This document shows, piece by piece, positions 8,087 through 16,781 of a DNA stretch of 64,000 nucleotides; position 1 is the stretch's first letter, and each line of letters begins with the position of its first letter. The stretch is from Exiguobacterium sp018617385 (GTDB taxonomy: Bacteria; Bacillota; Bacilli; Exiguobacteriales; Exiguobacteriaceae), in contig NZ_JACSKA010000002.1 in assembly GCF_018617385.1 (NCBI RefSeq), positions 186,001 through 250,000 on the forward strand. Reading direction: 5' to 3'. The notes beneath the pieces were generated by a model. That model was not told where the DNA came from. It searched no databases and saw nothing but the letters and a program-made list of their open reading frames with translations. The position numbers and the translations under genes are program-made.

Positions 8087-8415
8087 TAATTTTTTTATAG
8101 GTGGTTTCACTCTTTTTTCACATCATCTAAGCCAGAGTCCTTATTTATAAGCACTTAAAGCGCTTACATAAAAATGTTTAGAAATATTAAATCATGATTT
8201 ATAGTGCGTATAGAAAAACATAATTTCATTATTTTTACTTCATTTTCTTATTTGCCGTGTCTTTTCATTACACGGTCTCGTATGAATACCATTCATTTTT
8301 TATACTTTTTTTCACTAATCAATCAATGTTTTTTACTTGTACAGGGTATTACATAATTATAGTCTCCACCTTCTGTTCACCATGAAAAGTCATCTAGAAG
8401 AAAGAAGGAAGAATC
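8087..8415. other. AT-rich intergenic region between divergent genes
   Basis: Holds the cre-like site (8155-8168) and an inverted repeat CCGTGT/ACACGG (8255-8260, 8270-8275) with a 9-base loop and no U-run. A plausible plus-strand -10 region lies around 8350-8365 (TTGTAC then TATAGT at 15 bases). Otherwise no gene seen. Confidence 0.5.
8155..8168 (-). promoter_or_regulatory. cre-like site upstream of the symporter promoter
   Basis: Minus strand TGTAAGCGCTTTAA agrees with the cre consensus TGWAANCGNTNWCA at all but one position. It sits about 70 bases upstream of the -35 box, a position typical of CcpA activation rather than road-block repression. Binding is inferred. Confidence 0.5.
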
Positions 8416-9393
8416 ATGAAAAGACATCGGAAGTGGTTATCTTGGTTCGTTATATTGGCCTTCGTGTTGTCATTGTTGCCTATGAAGGGAAATGTGGCGG
8501 AAGCGACCGGAGGGACACAGTGGTGTGTATCCACGACTTCTGATTCTACCATCTATGCAGGGCAAAACATCCCGATTGGAGTCGTCGATTTTGAGTTTGT
8601 CGCGGAAGGCTTAAAAATTGTCATCGATTTAAATGACGGAGTGACATTAGCCGACGTACCTGAAAATATTAAAATTGATTTTCGATTAACCAGTGAATCG
8701 CTTGAGCGCGGTAGTCCTGGCGCATATGAGTTTAAAACAAAATCCCTCGTCGATCCAACACATCTCTTAATTCCTTACGCTTCGTTAGCAAGTTATCTTG
8801 GTGTGAACGAAAGCGTTCTAAAATCAGACGGTTTCCAATTTAACGTCTTCCTCCACCTAGATACAATCGTTAATGGAGAAACGGAAACTGCTTATCCTGG
8901 TGATCCGGGTACAGGAAATCCTTGGGTACGATATGTGACACTGACCGTTGAAGATTGTACACCACCACCAGAGGTTGATTATGGGGTATATACAATCGGT
9001 TTTTGGAAAAACATCTTCAACTATGAGAAAGTATCGTTCGAATATGGCTCAATCGTTTATATTCAAGGAATTGCTTATGATGTCAGTACGCTTGAAGGAC
9101 AAAAGGCCTTGTCCGCACTAATGACAAGCTCGCCGAAATCAATGACTGAAGAAAAACGTTTGATTATGCAATTAACAGCCGCAAAAATCAATGTACTATT
9201 AAATGACCCATCGTTCTTGAGCCTTGAGCTCGTTTATAAGGACAGTGGTGTATCAACTGGCTTAACCGTGGGTGAACTATTGTCTGGTGCAGAAGTGGCT
9301 CTTGCAAACAAAAATATAGATCAAATGAAATACTATCAAAAACTTCTCGATCAGTTTAACAATGGTTATTTCGTAAACACGTTACACGATTAA
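8416..9393 (+). CDS. Secreted protein with C-terminal GFWKN-type domain
   Basis: 325 residues. Signal peptide: KRHRK, a hydrophobic core to about residue 23, cleavage expected after 'AEA' at residue 30. Residues ~31-185 look like a beta-rich domain bounded by Cys ('WCVST', 'VEDCTPP'), possibly disulfide-linked. From ~190 on, 'YTIGFWKN' opens a ~135-residue module with 'LIMQLTAAKINVLLND', as seen in many secreted proteins of unknown role. No LPXTG or lipobox, so it is probably released. AGAAGGAAG precedes the ATG. Composition is more AT-rich than its neighbours. Function unknown. Confidence 0.75.
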   Translation: MKRHRKWLSWFVILAFVLSLLPMKGNVAEATGGTQWCVSTTSDSTIYAGQNIPIGVVDFEFVAEGLKIVIDLNDGVTLADVPENIKIDFRLTSESLERGSPGAYEFKTKSLVDPTHLLIPYASLASYLGVNESVLKSDGFQFNVFLHLDTIVNGETETAYPGDPGTGNPWVRYVTLTVEDCTPPPEVDYGVYTIGFWKNIFNYEKVSFEYGSIVYIQGIAYDVSTLEGQKALSALMTSSPKSMTEEKRLIMQLTAAKINVLLNDPSFLSLELVYKDSGVSTGLTVGELLSGAEVALANKNIDQMKYYQKLLDQFNNGYFVNTLHD

Positions 9394-9398
9394 AAGAT

Positions 9399-9433
9399 AA
9401 AAAGCAGTCGCTTTTGAGGAGCGACTGCTTTTT
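9399..9433. terminator. Terminator of the GFWKN gene, bidirectional
   Basis: A perfect stem AAAAAGCAGTCGCT / AGCGACTGCTTTTT around a 7-base loop, U-rich on both sides; the convergent 55-residue gene stops at its edge. Confidence 0.9.
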
Positions 9434-9599
9434 ATATACCAGTACGTTTCTTCTGGTTATTTGGTTTTTTCGTCAATTGGCTCGTCAACGGTTTCTGTTT
9501 TGTACCATGTAAACCCGTGGGAACCTTCGTTTGATTTTGCTTCTTCTCTGCCAGCTTTTGTTTCATCGCCTCTTGAAAAGATAGTTTTTTCTCGCTCAT
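9432..9599 (-). CDS. Small basic protein of 55 residues, unknown
   Basis: Reads MSEKKLSFQEAMKQKLAEKK and continues to ...KKRTGI: about a third Lys/Arg/Gln, no hydrophobic segment, one short amphipathic helix near the start and a Pro/Thr/Lys/Gln tail. GGAGGTG is 7 bases before the ATG. The gene begins 1 base after the stop of ywbE, with its ribosome site inside the end of ywbE, so the two are translationally linked. The charge suggests a nucleic-acid or ribosome partner, but this is inference. Confidence 0.65.
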   Translation of the reverse strand: MSEKKLSFQEAMKQKLAEKKQNQTKVPTGLHGTKQKPLTSQLTKKPNNQKKRTGI

Positions 9600-9600
9600 C

Positions 9601-9804
9601 TTACTCACCTCCAGCTTCGATCACTTTCACACGACCGACCTGTCCATCGCTCAAACGCACTTTGATTCCGTGCGGATGACGTGGCGAGTTCGTCAATATA
9701 TCTTGAACGACGCCTTTCGTCAGCTTTCCGCTTCGTTGATCTTGTTTTAAAACGATTTGGACGTGGAGTCCTGGGCGAATGTCAGCACGTTTCGTTCCAT
9801 CCAT
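9601..9804 (-). CDS. ywbE: YwbE family protein (DUF2196)
   Basis: 67 residues from the ATG at 9804, opening 'MDGTKRADIRPG' and carrying 'VLKQDQRSGKLTKGVV', 'LTNSPRHPHGIKVRL' and 'GQVGRVKVI', which cover nearly the entire family sequence. AAAGGGG stands 8 to 9 bases upstream, so the in-frame codon at 9831 is not used. The family is small, widespread and predicted to be a single beta-barrel; its role is unknown. It heads a two-gene operon with a 55-residue basic protein. Confidence 0.88.
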   Translation of the reverse strand: MDGTKRADIRPGLHVQIVLKQDQRSGKLTKGVVQDILTNSPRHPHGIKVRLSDGQVGRVKVIEAGGE

Positions 9805-9861
9805 ACCCGACACCCCTTTCCATTTAGTCAATCTCTATCATATGCTCTTTTCCCTCATTTG

Positions 9862-10200
9862 TCACAGCCTATTCCAGATGCCGATTTGTCGCATCGTTTC
9901 TGTCATGTAACTTTGATCGGTCTGAAACGTCTTTTCAGGAAATGGATCATACAATCGAACGCTGACCCCTCGATGCGAAAAGATCACATCCATGACATGC
10001 CGTCCTTCCCCATCACGGAGTGCGGCCTTCCCTTTCAACGAATGAAACGCCTTGGCGAACGCCTCTCCAAAATCGAGATACGTCTTCACGTAAATCGTAA
10101 CGCGTCGCTCATCAATCATCAATTCCAACAGTTCGCGATCGGCACTAACAATGACCATGCGTACGACCTCGTTGTCATTGGAAAATTCAATCGTATGCAT
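9862..10200 (-). CDS. Conserved-looking small protein, unknown
   Basis: 112 residues from the ATG at 10200, preceded by AAGGGTGG at about 7 bases; an in-frame ATG at 10218 lacks a good site. Mixed alpha/beta composition with no membrane segment, no cysteine and no motif I recognise. It follows the alpha-glucosidase on the same strand but after a strong terminator, so it is likely a separate unit or only read-through. Confidence 0.55.
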   Translation of the reverse strand: MHTIEFSNDNEVVRMVIVSADRELLELMIDERRVTIYVKTYLDFGEAFAKAFHSLKGKAALRDGEGRHVMDVIFSHRGVSVRLYDPFPEKTFQTDQSYMTETMRQIGIWNRL

Positions 10201-10223
10201 CCTCGTCCCACCCTTCATTCAAA

Positions 10224-10251
10224 AGAGGTACCCTCCTAGGAAGGTACCTCT
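10224..10251 (-). terminator. Terminator of the alpha-glucosidase gene
   Basis: AGAGGTACC pairs with GGTACCTCT; on the minus strand the stem is followed by TTTTG. Confidence 0.7.
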
Positions 10252-10254
10252 CTA

Positions 10255-11946
10255 TCATAAACGATATAACCGTGCTGCGAATGGTCGAAGCATAAACGTT
10301 TCCGTATCAATCGTTTCCGGGTCAATCTCATTCGTCATGACAAGCGTGGCGCCTGCAATTTCCGGAACGGTCACTTCTGCCGGATTGGCGGTCAAGTTGA
10401 CGACAACGAAGAAGCGGTTGTTTTCAAATGTACGCTCATAGACGAAAGCTTGCTTATGTTCAGGCAAGACGTCACGATAACGACCATACGTAAACGTCTC
10501 CTCAGCTCGACGAAGACGGATCATCTCCTTATAGAACGACAGGATCGAATGCTGGTCGTTTCGTTGTGCCTCGACGTTGAGCGTCTCATACTCTTCGTGA
10601 ATCGGCATCCACGGGGTCGTCGTCGAGAAACCGCCATGAGGTGAGGCATCCCACTGGATTGGGGTCCGGACGTTATCACGAGATGTGCCCCATACTTGTT
10701 GCATCGAATCGATTTCACTCATCCCGTTCGCGATGCGTTCAAAGTACTCATTTTTCGTCGCGACATCATCATAGTCATGGATAGATGGGAGCGGCACATT
10801 CTTCATCCCAATCTCTTGTCCTTGGTAAATGAATGGTGTCCCGTGCATGAAGAAGTACATCATCCCAAGCGCCGTGGCACTTTCACGCCAATAATGATGC
10901 TCATCCCCGACGAGAGATACCGCTCGCACCATGTCATGGTTTTCAATGTATAACGCGTTCCACCCGGTTTCGCGTAATCCTTGTTGCCATTTATCGAAGA
11001 TCCGTTTCAGCTCGACGACATCGAGCGGCGCAAGACGTGACCGTCGCATGATATCGACATGATCAAAGTGAAAGGCCATATTCATCGCACCATTCTCAGG
11101 TCCCATCCATTGGTCGGCTTCTTCCGGCTCGATTCCGTTCGTCTCCCCAACGGTCATAATGTCGTATTTGGAAAACGTTTCTCGCTTCATCTCTTGTAGA
11201 TATTCATGAATTCCGTCAATGTTCGAGTACATCGAAAAGGCCGTCACGATCGGCTTTCCGTCCGGAGAAGGTAGCATCGTCTCCGTCGGCATCTTTTTAA
11301 TATGACTGATCGCATCGACACGGAATCCGTCGACCCCTTTATCGAGCCACCAGTTGATCATGTCATAGACAGCCGTTCGAACGTCACGATTCTCCCAATT
11401 CAAATCGGGTTGTTTCTTCGAGAAGACGTGCAAGTAATATTGATCGGTCGGTTCGTCATATTCCCAAGCGGACCCACCAAAGATACTCGCCCAGTTGCTC
11501 GGTGGCATCCCATCTTTCCCATCTCGCCAAATATACCAATCTCGTTTCGGATTGTCTTTCGAGCTCTTCGATTCAAGGAACCATGGATGTTCGTCCGACG
11601 TATGGTTGACGACGAGGTCAAGCAACAGCTTCATCCCTCGTGCGTGCACTGCCTCTAGCAAGGCATCAAAATCCTCCATCGTCCCAAACTCATCCATAAT
11701 GTCTTGATAGTCACTAATATCATATCCGTTATCATCGTTTGGCGATTTGTACATCGGACAAATCCAAATGACATCAATTCCAAGGTCTTCTAAGTAATCG
11801 AGCTTTTCAATGATTCCGCGAAGATCACCGATTCCATCCCCGTTCGAATCGTTGAAACTTCTTGGATAAATTTGATAGGCGATGGCCTCTTTCCACCATA
11901 CACGACTGATCTCTGTTTGTTTCGTTTGGCTGAACAACGTCTCCAT
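10255..11946 (-). CDS. GH13 alpha-glucosidase
   Basis: 563 residues, full length for the GH13 oligo-1,6-/alpha-1,4-glucosidase group, no signal peptide, so cytosolic. Region I 'DLVVNH' at 110-115, nucleophile Asp211 in 'GFRVDAIS', acid/base Glu268 in 'GETN' and Asp338 in 'ENHDMVR'; C-terminal beta domain from ~490. The Ala after the nucleophile is more typical of alpha-1,4 preference than the Val of oligo-1,6-glucosidases (known from family mutants). It releases glucose from imported malto- or isomalto-oligosaccharides. A LacI/CcpA-type operator lies ~55 bases upstream. Confidence 0.92.
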   Translation of the reverse strand: METLFSQTKQTEISRVWWKEAIAYQIYPRSFNDSNGDGIGDLRGIIEKLDYLEDLGIDVIWICPMYKSPNDDNGYDISDYQDIMDEFGTMEDFDALLEAVHARGMKLLLDLVVNHTSDEHPWFLESKSSKDNPKRDWYIWRDGKDGMPPSNWASIFGGSAWEYDEPTDQYYLHVFSKKQPDLNWENRDVRTAVYDMINWWLDKGVDGFRVDAISHIKKMPTETMLPSPDGKPIVTAFSMYSNIDGIHEYLQEMKRETFSKYDIMTVGETNGIEPEEADQWMGPENGAMNMAFHFDHVDIMRRSRLAPLDVVELKRIFDKWQQGLRETGWNALYIENHDMVRAVSLVGDEHHYWRESATALGMMYFFMHGTPFIYQGQEIGMKNVPLPSIHDYDDVATKNEYFERIANGMSEIDSMQQVWGTSRDNVRTPIQWDASPHGGFSTTTPWMPIHEEYETLNVEAQRNDQHSILSFYKEMIRLRRAEETFTYGRYRDVLPEHKQAFVYERTFENNRFFVVVNLTANPAEVTVPEIAGATLVMTNEIDPETIDTETFMLRPFAARLYRL

Positions 11947-11999
11947 ACGGCACCTTGCCTCCTACAATAAGGTATGATTCACATCTACCATAGCACTAG

Positions 12000-12013
12000 T
12001 GCAAGCGTTTGCA
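12000..12013 (-). promoter_or_regulatory. LacI/CcpA-family operator (cre-like) before the alpha-glucosidase
   Basis: TGCAAGCGTTTGCA, a near-perfect palindrome with the central CG of LacI-family operators. It could be bound by CcpA or by a maltose-type LacI regulator (none is encoded in this window). Confidence 0.6.
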
Positions 12014-12030
12014 AAGAATCAGCCCACAAA

Positions 12031-12056
12031 AAAATGCAGTTTTTACACTGCATTTT
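12031..12056 (-). terminator. Terminator of the carboxylesterase gene, overlapping its stop
   Basis: AAAATGCAGT and ACTGCATTTT form the stem; the TAA stop lies in the loop and the minus-strand tail is a run of seven T. Confidence 0.85.
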
Positions 12057-12804
12057 GATGGCGCGCCCCAACCTGTTCACAGAAGGTCGTGATCAGCTTC
12101 GACAAATGCTTCCAATCATGGTCCATCGTCGCGACGTGATACGAGTTTGGTAGCACCGCGTATTCTTTTGTTCCTTGTAACTGCTCAAACAACCAGATGG
12201 AGTCGGAAGGCGGTACTACGTTGTCGACAGCAGAATGGATGACATATGTCGGCACATCAACCGCTCCGACGTGCGGTCGCACCTCGTCAATCAGCGAAAG
12301 CAATTCCCGAATCGCTCTTGTAGGCACACGGTCATAGACAATCTCATATACACCGTCTGCTAAGATGTCGGGCGCGTCTTCGTCGATAAATCGACACTCG
12401 GTATCCGACGCATGACACGCATATCCTGGTACCGATAACGCGGCATTGATCGTCACGATCGCATCCGCCTTCCCTTCAAGGGCAGCCTTGAGTGCTAACG
12501 TTCCGCCCATTGACTGACCGACGACGATGACCGTCTGACACGACTCGCGCAACCGCTCGATTCCTTTCGTCACACTTTTATACCAACATCGATGCGTCGA
12601 ACATCGAAAGTCTTCCGGATGTGTCCCATGCCCTTTCAAGCGCGGGGCATAGACCGTGAATCCTTGCTTCATCAACTCAATTCCGACGTCCTGTACACTT
12701 TGAGGTGTCCCGTTAAAGCCGTGACAAAGCAAAATACCGATCTCGTTTCCTTCATAATAAAATGCGCCTGCTCCAGGGATGACTGGGTAATTGACTGCTT
12801 TCAT
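12043..12804 (-). CDS. Alpha/beta-hydrolase carboxylesterase
   Basis: 253 residues from the ATG at 12804 (AAAGGAGG upstream; an in-frame ATG at 12825 would place that site inside the gene). 'ILLCHGFNGTP' forms the oxyanion region, 'GQSMGG' holds the nucleophile Ser, 'HSAVDNVVPP' the Asp and 'SYHVATMD' the His, in the layout of the Est30/YvaK carboxylesterases. It hydrolyses short acyl esters in the cytosol; natural substrate unknown. Single gene, divergent from the secreted nuclease. Confidence 0.88.
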   Translation of the reverse strand: MKAVNYPVIPGAGAFYYEGNEIGILLCHGFNGTPQSVQDVGIELMKQGFTVYAPRLKGHGTHPEDFRCSTHRCWYKSVTKGIERLRESCQTVIVVGQSMGGTLALKAALEGKADAIVTINAALSVPGYACHASDTECRFIDEDAPDILADGVYEIVYDRVPTRAIRELLSLIDEVRPHVGAVDVPTYVIHSAVDNVVPPSDSIWLFEQLQGTKEYAVLPNSYHVATMDHDWKHLSKLITTFCEQVGARHQNAV

Positions 12805-13176
12805 TAGTGCCTCCTTTAATTCCAACTTAACCGATACAATTAATTCGTATTAGAAGAGTGTAAGAGTTCTCAAGCCAATCGTCAAGTTCTTCCGACTACA
12901 TTTACCTTGTAATCAAAATGTAATCATAACTTCGTATTTAGTGGATTGAGTTCTGACGTCTGCTTGGTTATGTTTAACATGTAGTAAAAAACTTGGGAAA
13001 TGAACGTGCCATTTTTGACAATACACGAATAATTTTTCAAGAGATTCGTCACAAGAAAAGTAATGTAAGCGCTATCATGTCGTTTTTTTGAAAAGGAGGA
13101 TATAAATTCACTTAATTTATAGCGACACGAGTTGGGGAAATCGGATTAGACCATTACATCTAAGGGAGACTTACAC
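12805..13176. other. Intergenic region between esterase and secreted nuclease, with direct repeats
   Basis: Contains TGTAAT-CAAAA-TGTAAT (12908-12924), two 6-base repeats with an 11-bp period, reminiscent of PhoP-box spacing when read on the minus strand (ATTACA). A perfect cre follows at 13064-13077 and the nuclease ribosome site AAGGGAG at about 13162. No gene seen. Confidence 0.45.
13064..13077 (+). promoter_or_regulatory. Perfect cre site before the secreted nuclease
   Basis: TGTAAGCGCTATCA matches TGWAANCGNTNWCA at every position, 100 bases before the start codon. CcpA binding is inferred. Confidence 0.7.
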
Positions 13177-16100
13177 ATGGGGAAACCAACACAATCATTT
13201 AAGGCAGTCACTGGCCTCGCCTTATCAGCAGGGCTCATCGTCAGCAGCATGACGCCGATTGCGGCAAACGTAAACGCCGAGACGTTGAATGCATCAGACC
13301 TCTTCATTTCCGAGTACGTAGAAGGATCGAGCAACAACAAAGCCATCGAGTTGTTCAACGGAACGAACGCGACAATCGACCTTTCCGCTTACAAAATTGA
13401 ACTGTATTCAAACGGAGGTACGACTGCCGGAAATACATTGAATTTGACTGGCACCCTCGCACCAGGGGCGACATATGTCATTGTGAATGGCAGTGCGTCG
13501 GACGCATTGAAAGCAAAATCGGATACGACGAGCGCCGTGACGAACTTCAACGGGGATGACACGATCGTCTTGAAAAAAGGAGACACGGTTCTTGATGTCT
13601 TCGGTCAACTTGGCTTCGACCCAGGAACAAAATGGGGAACGACCGTTGCGACTGCTGACCAATCGCTCATTCGTAAAGACACGGTCACAAAGGGAGACAG
13701 TGATGGCAGTGATGCCTTCGACCCGGCTGTCGAATGGTCATCGACACCACAAGACACGTTCGACAATCTCGGGTTACATACGTTCCAAGGCGTCGAATAC
13801 GGAGATGGCGATACAACAGAACCTCCTGCACCAATCACACCGATTTCAATTGCTGATGCACGAACAAAGGCAGAAAATGAAACGGTCACCGTAAAAGGAA
13901 TCGTCACGGCTAAATTAGCGAACACCATCTCGATCCAAGACGCGACAGGTGGTCTGTCTATCCGCCCGACGTCTCTTGCCGTCAACGTCGGGGACGAGAT
14001 CGTTGTCACAGGGGTCGTCGGTTCGTACCGTGAGCTTCTTCAATTGAACAGCGCTGTCGTTGTCTCAAAACAAGCAGCAACGCTTCCGAATGCTCAAGTA
14101 TTGACAGGGGCACAAATCAATGAGGACGTCGAATCCGAACTCGTTACCGTCAAAAATGTCACGCTCACAGGTAGCGGTCAGAACTTAACGGCGACGGACG
14201 GAACGAAGGAGTTCGTCGTTCGTGACGAACGGGGCATCCTCGATTTACAGACGGATGTGAACTATTCGTCGATCACAGGAATCGTTCAACAGTTTGACGA
14301 TACGTACCAGATCATCCCTCGTGACCCGGCGGACACGGTCATCGATACGTCCGTTCTTCGTCCGGCAGTCGCGAAACCAGGTGCCGGTACATTCGTTGGA
14401 CCACAAGACGTGACGCTCTCGACAACAACAGCAGACGCTGAGATTTTCTATACACTCGACGGCTCTGATCCAAAAGAGAATGGGCTTCGTTACGAAAACC
14501 CAATCCGCATTGAAAACTCGACGACATTGAAAACGGTCGTGAAAACAGGCGACTCGTTCAGCGCCGTCTCAACATTCTCTTATAAGATCACAGACAAGAT
14601 TCGCATTCACGACATCCAAGGTGCGAACCACACGGCTCCGATGAACGGACAGACCGTTGAAGGTGTCGAAGGAATTGTCACGTCTACGTTCGTTTCGAGC
14701 GGGACGACGTATTACTTCATTCAAACTCCTGACGCCGAGGTCGATGACGATGCACGGACATCTGAAGGGATTGTCCTTTACGGTGGACGTTCGATTGCCG
14801 GCATTCAAGTCGGTGACCTCGTCAAAGTGAACGGAAAAGTGAGCGAGTATGCGATCGAAGGATACAGCGACCGTCAACAGACAGATATGAAGATGACACA
14901 AATCGATACACGTAACGGAAAAGTCGAAGTCGTCGCAAGTGGTGTCACCCTTCCGACTCCAATCACGATTGATGCCTCAAACCTCCCGACCGAGTTTATC
15001 GACAGCGACAACCTCGCCGTCTTCAATCCGGAGAAAGATGCCATCGACTTCTGGGAGAGCCTTGAAGGAATGCGTGTTCAAACGAACAACTTGAAGTCGG
15101 TCGGACCACAAGAATACGGTGATTTGGTGACTGTTCTCGAAGATACGCCAACGGAGACGTACAATGGCGGCGTCTTATTGAAAAAGAACGACGCAAACCC
15201 GGAACGCATTCAGTTCCGTCTCGAGCCGAACGCGGAAGCGCGTGAATTCGATGTCGCGACAGGCGACCGATTCAACGGACCAATCGTCGGTGTTGTCGGC
15301 TATTCGTTCGGTAACTATAAGATTCAAGCCTCCCTTGAAGACATGAAAGCTGCCTTCGTCAAAGGAGATGCGCAGCGTGAGAAGACATTTATCGAGGCAG
15401 AAGAAGATCAATTAACGATTGCATCGTATAACTTAGAGAACTTCTCGAACAACATCAAAGAAACATCAGATGAAAAGGCACTCAAACTGGCGAAAGCGTT
15501 CGTCAACGAATTGAACAGCCCTGACATCATCGGTGTGACGGAAGTACAAGACAACGATGGACAGGATAAAGGGGCAGGTTCTGCCGCTGACCAGAGCTAT
15601 CAGCGCTTAATCGATAACATTGTCGCTGTCGGTGGGAAGACGTATAAATACGTCAACATCGACCCAGAGAATAACCAAGACGGAGGCGCCCCAGATGCCA
15701 ACATCCGTGTCGGCTTCTTGTACGATCCTGAGCGCGTGTCATTGACGGAGGGAATGCCTGCCGGTGACGCGACGACGGCCGTCGGATATGCTGACGGGAA
15801 ATTGACGCACAATCCGGGACGTATCGATCCGACGAACGAAGCGTTCAATCGTTCACGTAAACCATTGGCTGCTCAATTCGACTTCCAAGGCGAGAACGTC
15901 ATCGTGATCGCGAACCACTGGAACTCAAAAGGTGGTGACACTGGCTTCTTCGGGTCACAACAACCGGTCGTACTCGGAAGTGAAGTGCAACGTAAGAAGA
16001 TCGCACAAGTCGTCCACAACTTCGTGGCGGACGTGAAGACGAAGAATCCAGAAGCGAATGTTGTCGCACTTGGTGACTTCAACGATTTCGAATTCTCGGA

Positions 16101-16683
16101 TGCGCTCCAAATCTTTAAAGGTGACTTGATGACGAACATGGTCGAGAAAGTCCCGGCTGTCGACCGCTACTCGTATGTGTATCAAGGGAACTCACAAGTA
16201 CTCGATCACATCCTCGTCTCGAATCGCTTGGCCGCTTCTACGAAGATTGACATGATTCACGTCAACTCGGACTTCACTGAGATGTCAGGTCGTGCGAGTG
16301 ACCACGATCCAGTCCTTGCGCAGATCGATTTCACACCGGAACCAGAAGTGGAATTGACGCGTTATATTGTAGAAAACCATAAAGCTGCACGCCTCGTCCT
16401 TCAAGAAGATTACATCGGCGTGACAATCGGAAAAGGCACGAACTTCAAAAACGGCATCTTCGTTCGTGGCGTATACACGGAATTGACAGGAGACCCATTG
16501 AAAAATGTCGTCGTTCAAGTGAAGCCGAAAGAAGCCGGTGCCATCATCGACTTCAAAGGCGCGACGGTGAAAGAAGTAATCGTTGACGGGAAAAACCTTG
16601 CTGAGATTCGCGGGGCAAAAAACGTCCAACGCATCACATATACGAAAGGCGCTTCTCCTTCATCCATCATCATCAAGAAATAA
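13177..16683 (+). CDS. Large secreted DNase with lamin-tail, OB-fold, chitobiase-like and EEP nuclease domains
   Basis: 1168 residues. Signal peptide with cleavage near 'NVNA' (residue 34); lamin-tail domain ~38-190 ('LFISEYVEGSSNNKAIELFN'); OB-fold region ~222-385; chitobiase/CHB_HEX_C-like 395-470 ('FYTLDGSDP'); further OB-like region ~480-725; endonuclease/exonuclease/phosphatase domain ~745-1052. Catalytic residues are visible: Asn752 ('YNLEN'), Glu789, His914 ('NHW'), Asp967 and Asn969 ('GDFND'), Asp1010-His1011 and Asp1042-His1043. Residues 1060-1168 form an extra domain I do not recognise. No LPXTG. It likely degrades extracellular DNA for nutrients; a perfect cre suggests carbon repression. 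Confidence 0.9.
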   Translation: MGKPTQSFKAVTGLALSAGLIVSSMTPIAANVNAETLNASDLFISEYVEGSSNNKAIELFNGTNATIDLSAYKIELYSNGGTTAGNTLNLTGTLAPGATYVIVNGSASDALKAKSDTTSAVTNFNGDDTIVLKKGDTVLDVFGQLGFDPGTKWGTTVATADQSLIRKDTVTKGDSDGSDAFDPAVEWSSTPQDTFDNLGLHTFQGVEYGDGDTTEPPAPITPISIADARTKAENETVTVKGIVTAKLANTISIQDATGGLSIRPTSLAVNVGDEIVVTGVVGSYRELLQLNSAVVVSKQAATLPNAQVLTGAQINEDVESELVTVKNVTLTGSGQNLTATDGTKEFVVRDERGILDLQTDVNYSSITGIVQQFDDTYQIIPRDPADTVIDTSVLRPAVAKPGAGTFVGPQDVTLSTTTADAEIFYTLDGSDPKENGLRYENPIRIENSTTLKTVVKTGDSFSAVSTFSYKITDKIRIHDIQGANHTAPMNGQTVEGVEGIVTSTFVSSGTTYYFIQTPDAEVDDDARTSEGIVLYGGRSIAGIQVGDLVKVNGKVSEYAIEGYSDRQQTDMKMTQIDTRNGKVEVVASGVTLPTPITIDASNLPTEFIDSDNLAVFNPEKDAIDFWESLEGMRVQTNNLKSVGPQEYGDLVTVLEDTPTETYNGGVLLKKNDANPERIQFRLEPNAEAREFDVATGDRFNGPIVGVVGYSFGNYKIQASLEDMKAAFVKGDAQREKTFIEAEEDQLTIASYNLENFSNNIKETSDEKALKLAKAFVNELNSPDIIGVTEVQDNDGQDKGAGSAADQSYQRLIDNIVAVGGKTYKYVNIDPENNQDGGAPDANIRVGFLYDPERVSLTEGMPAGDATTAVGYADGKLTHNPGRIDPTNEAFNRSRKPLAAQFDFQGENVIVIANHWNSKGGDTGFFGSQQPVVLGSEVQRKKIAQVVHNFVADVKTKNPEANVVALGDFNDFEFSDALQIFKGDLMTNMVEKVPAVDRYSYVYQGNSQVLDHILVSNRLAASTKIDMIHVNSDFTEMSGRASDHDPVLAQIDFTPEPEVELTRYIVENHKAARLVLQEDYIGVTIGKGTNFKNGIFVRGVYTELTGDPLKNVVVQVKPKEAGAIIDFKGATVKEVIVDGKNLAEIRGAKNVQRITYTKGASPSSIIIKK

Positions 16684-16690
16684 CATGTTG

Positions 16691-16719
16691 AACCGCAGAC
16701 ACATCGTCTGCGGTTTTTT
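16691..16719 (+). terminator. Terminator of the nuclease gene
   Basis: AACCGCAGAC / GTCTGCGGTT stem with a 5-base loop and T-run. Confidence 0.92.
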
Positions 16720-16781
16720 GGTTTCACCTCTCTTGAAGCGGGGATAAAGAGGAAGATACTGAATCATGGAGGATGAACCCG

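Noticed and set aside
13592..13894. Overlapping frame within the secreted nuclease gene
   Set aside because: No start site, low-complexity product; the nuclease frame is continuous through it.
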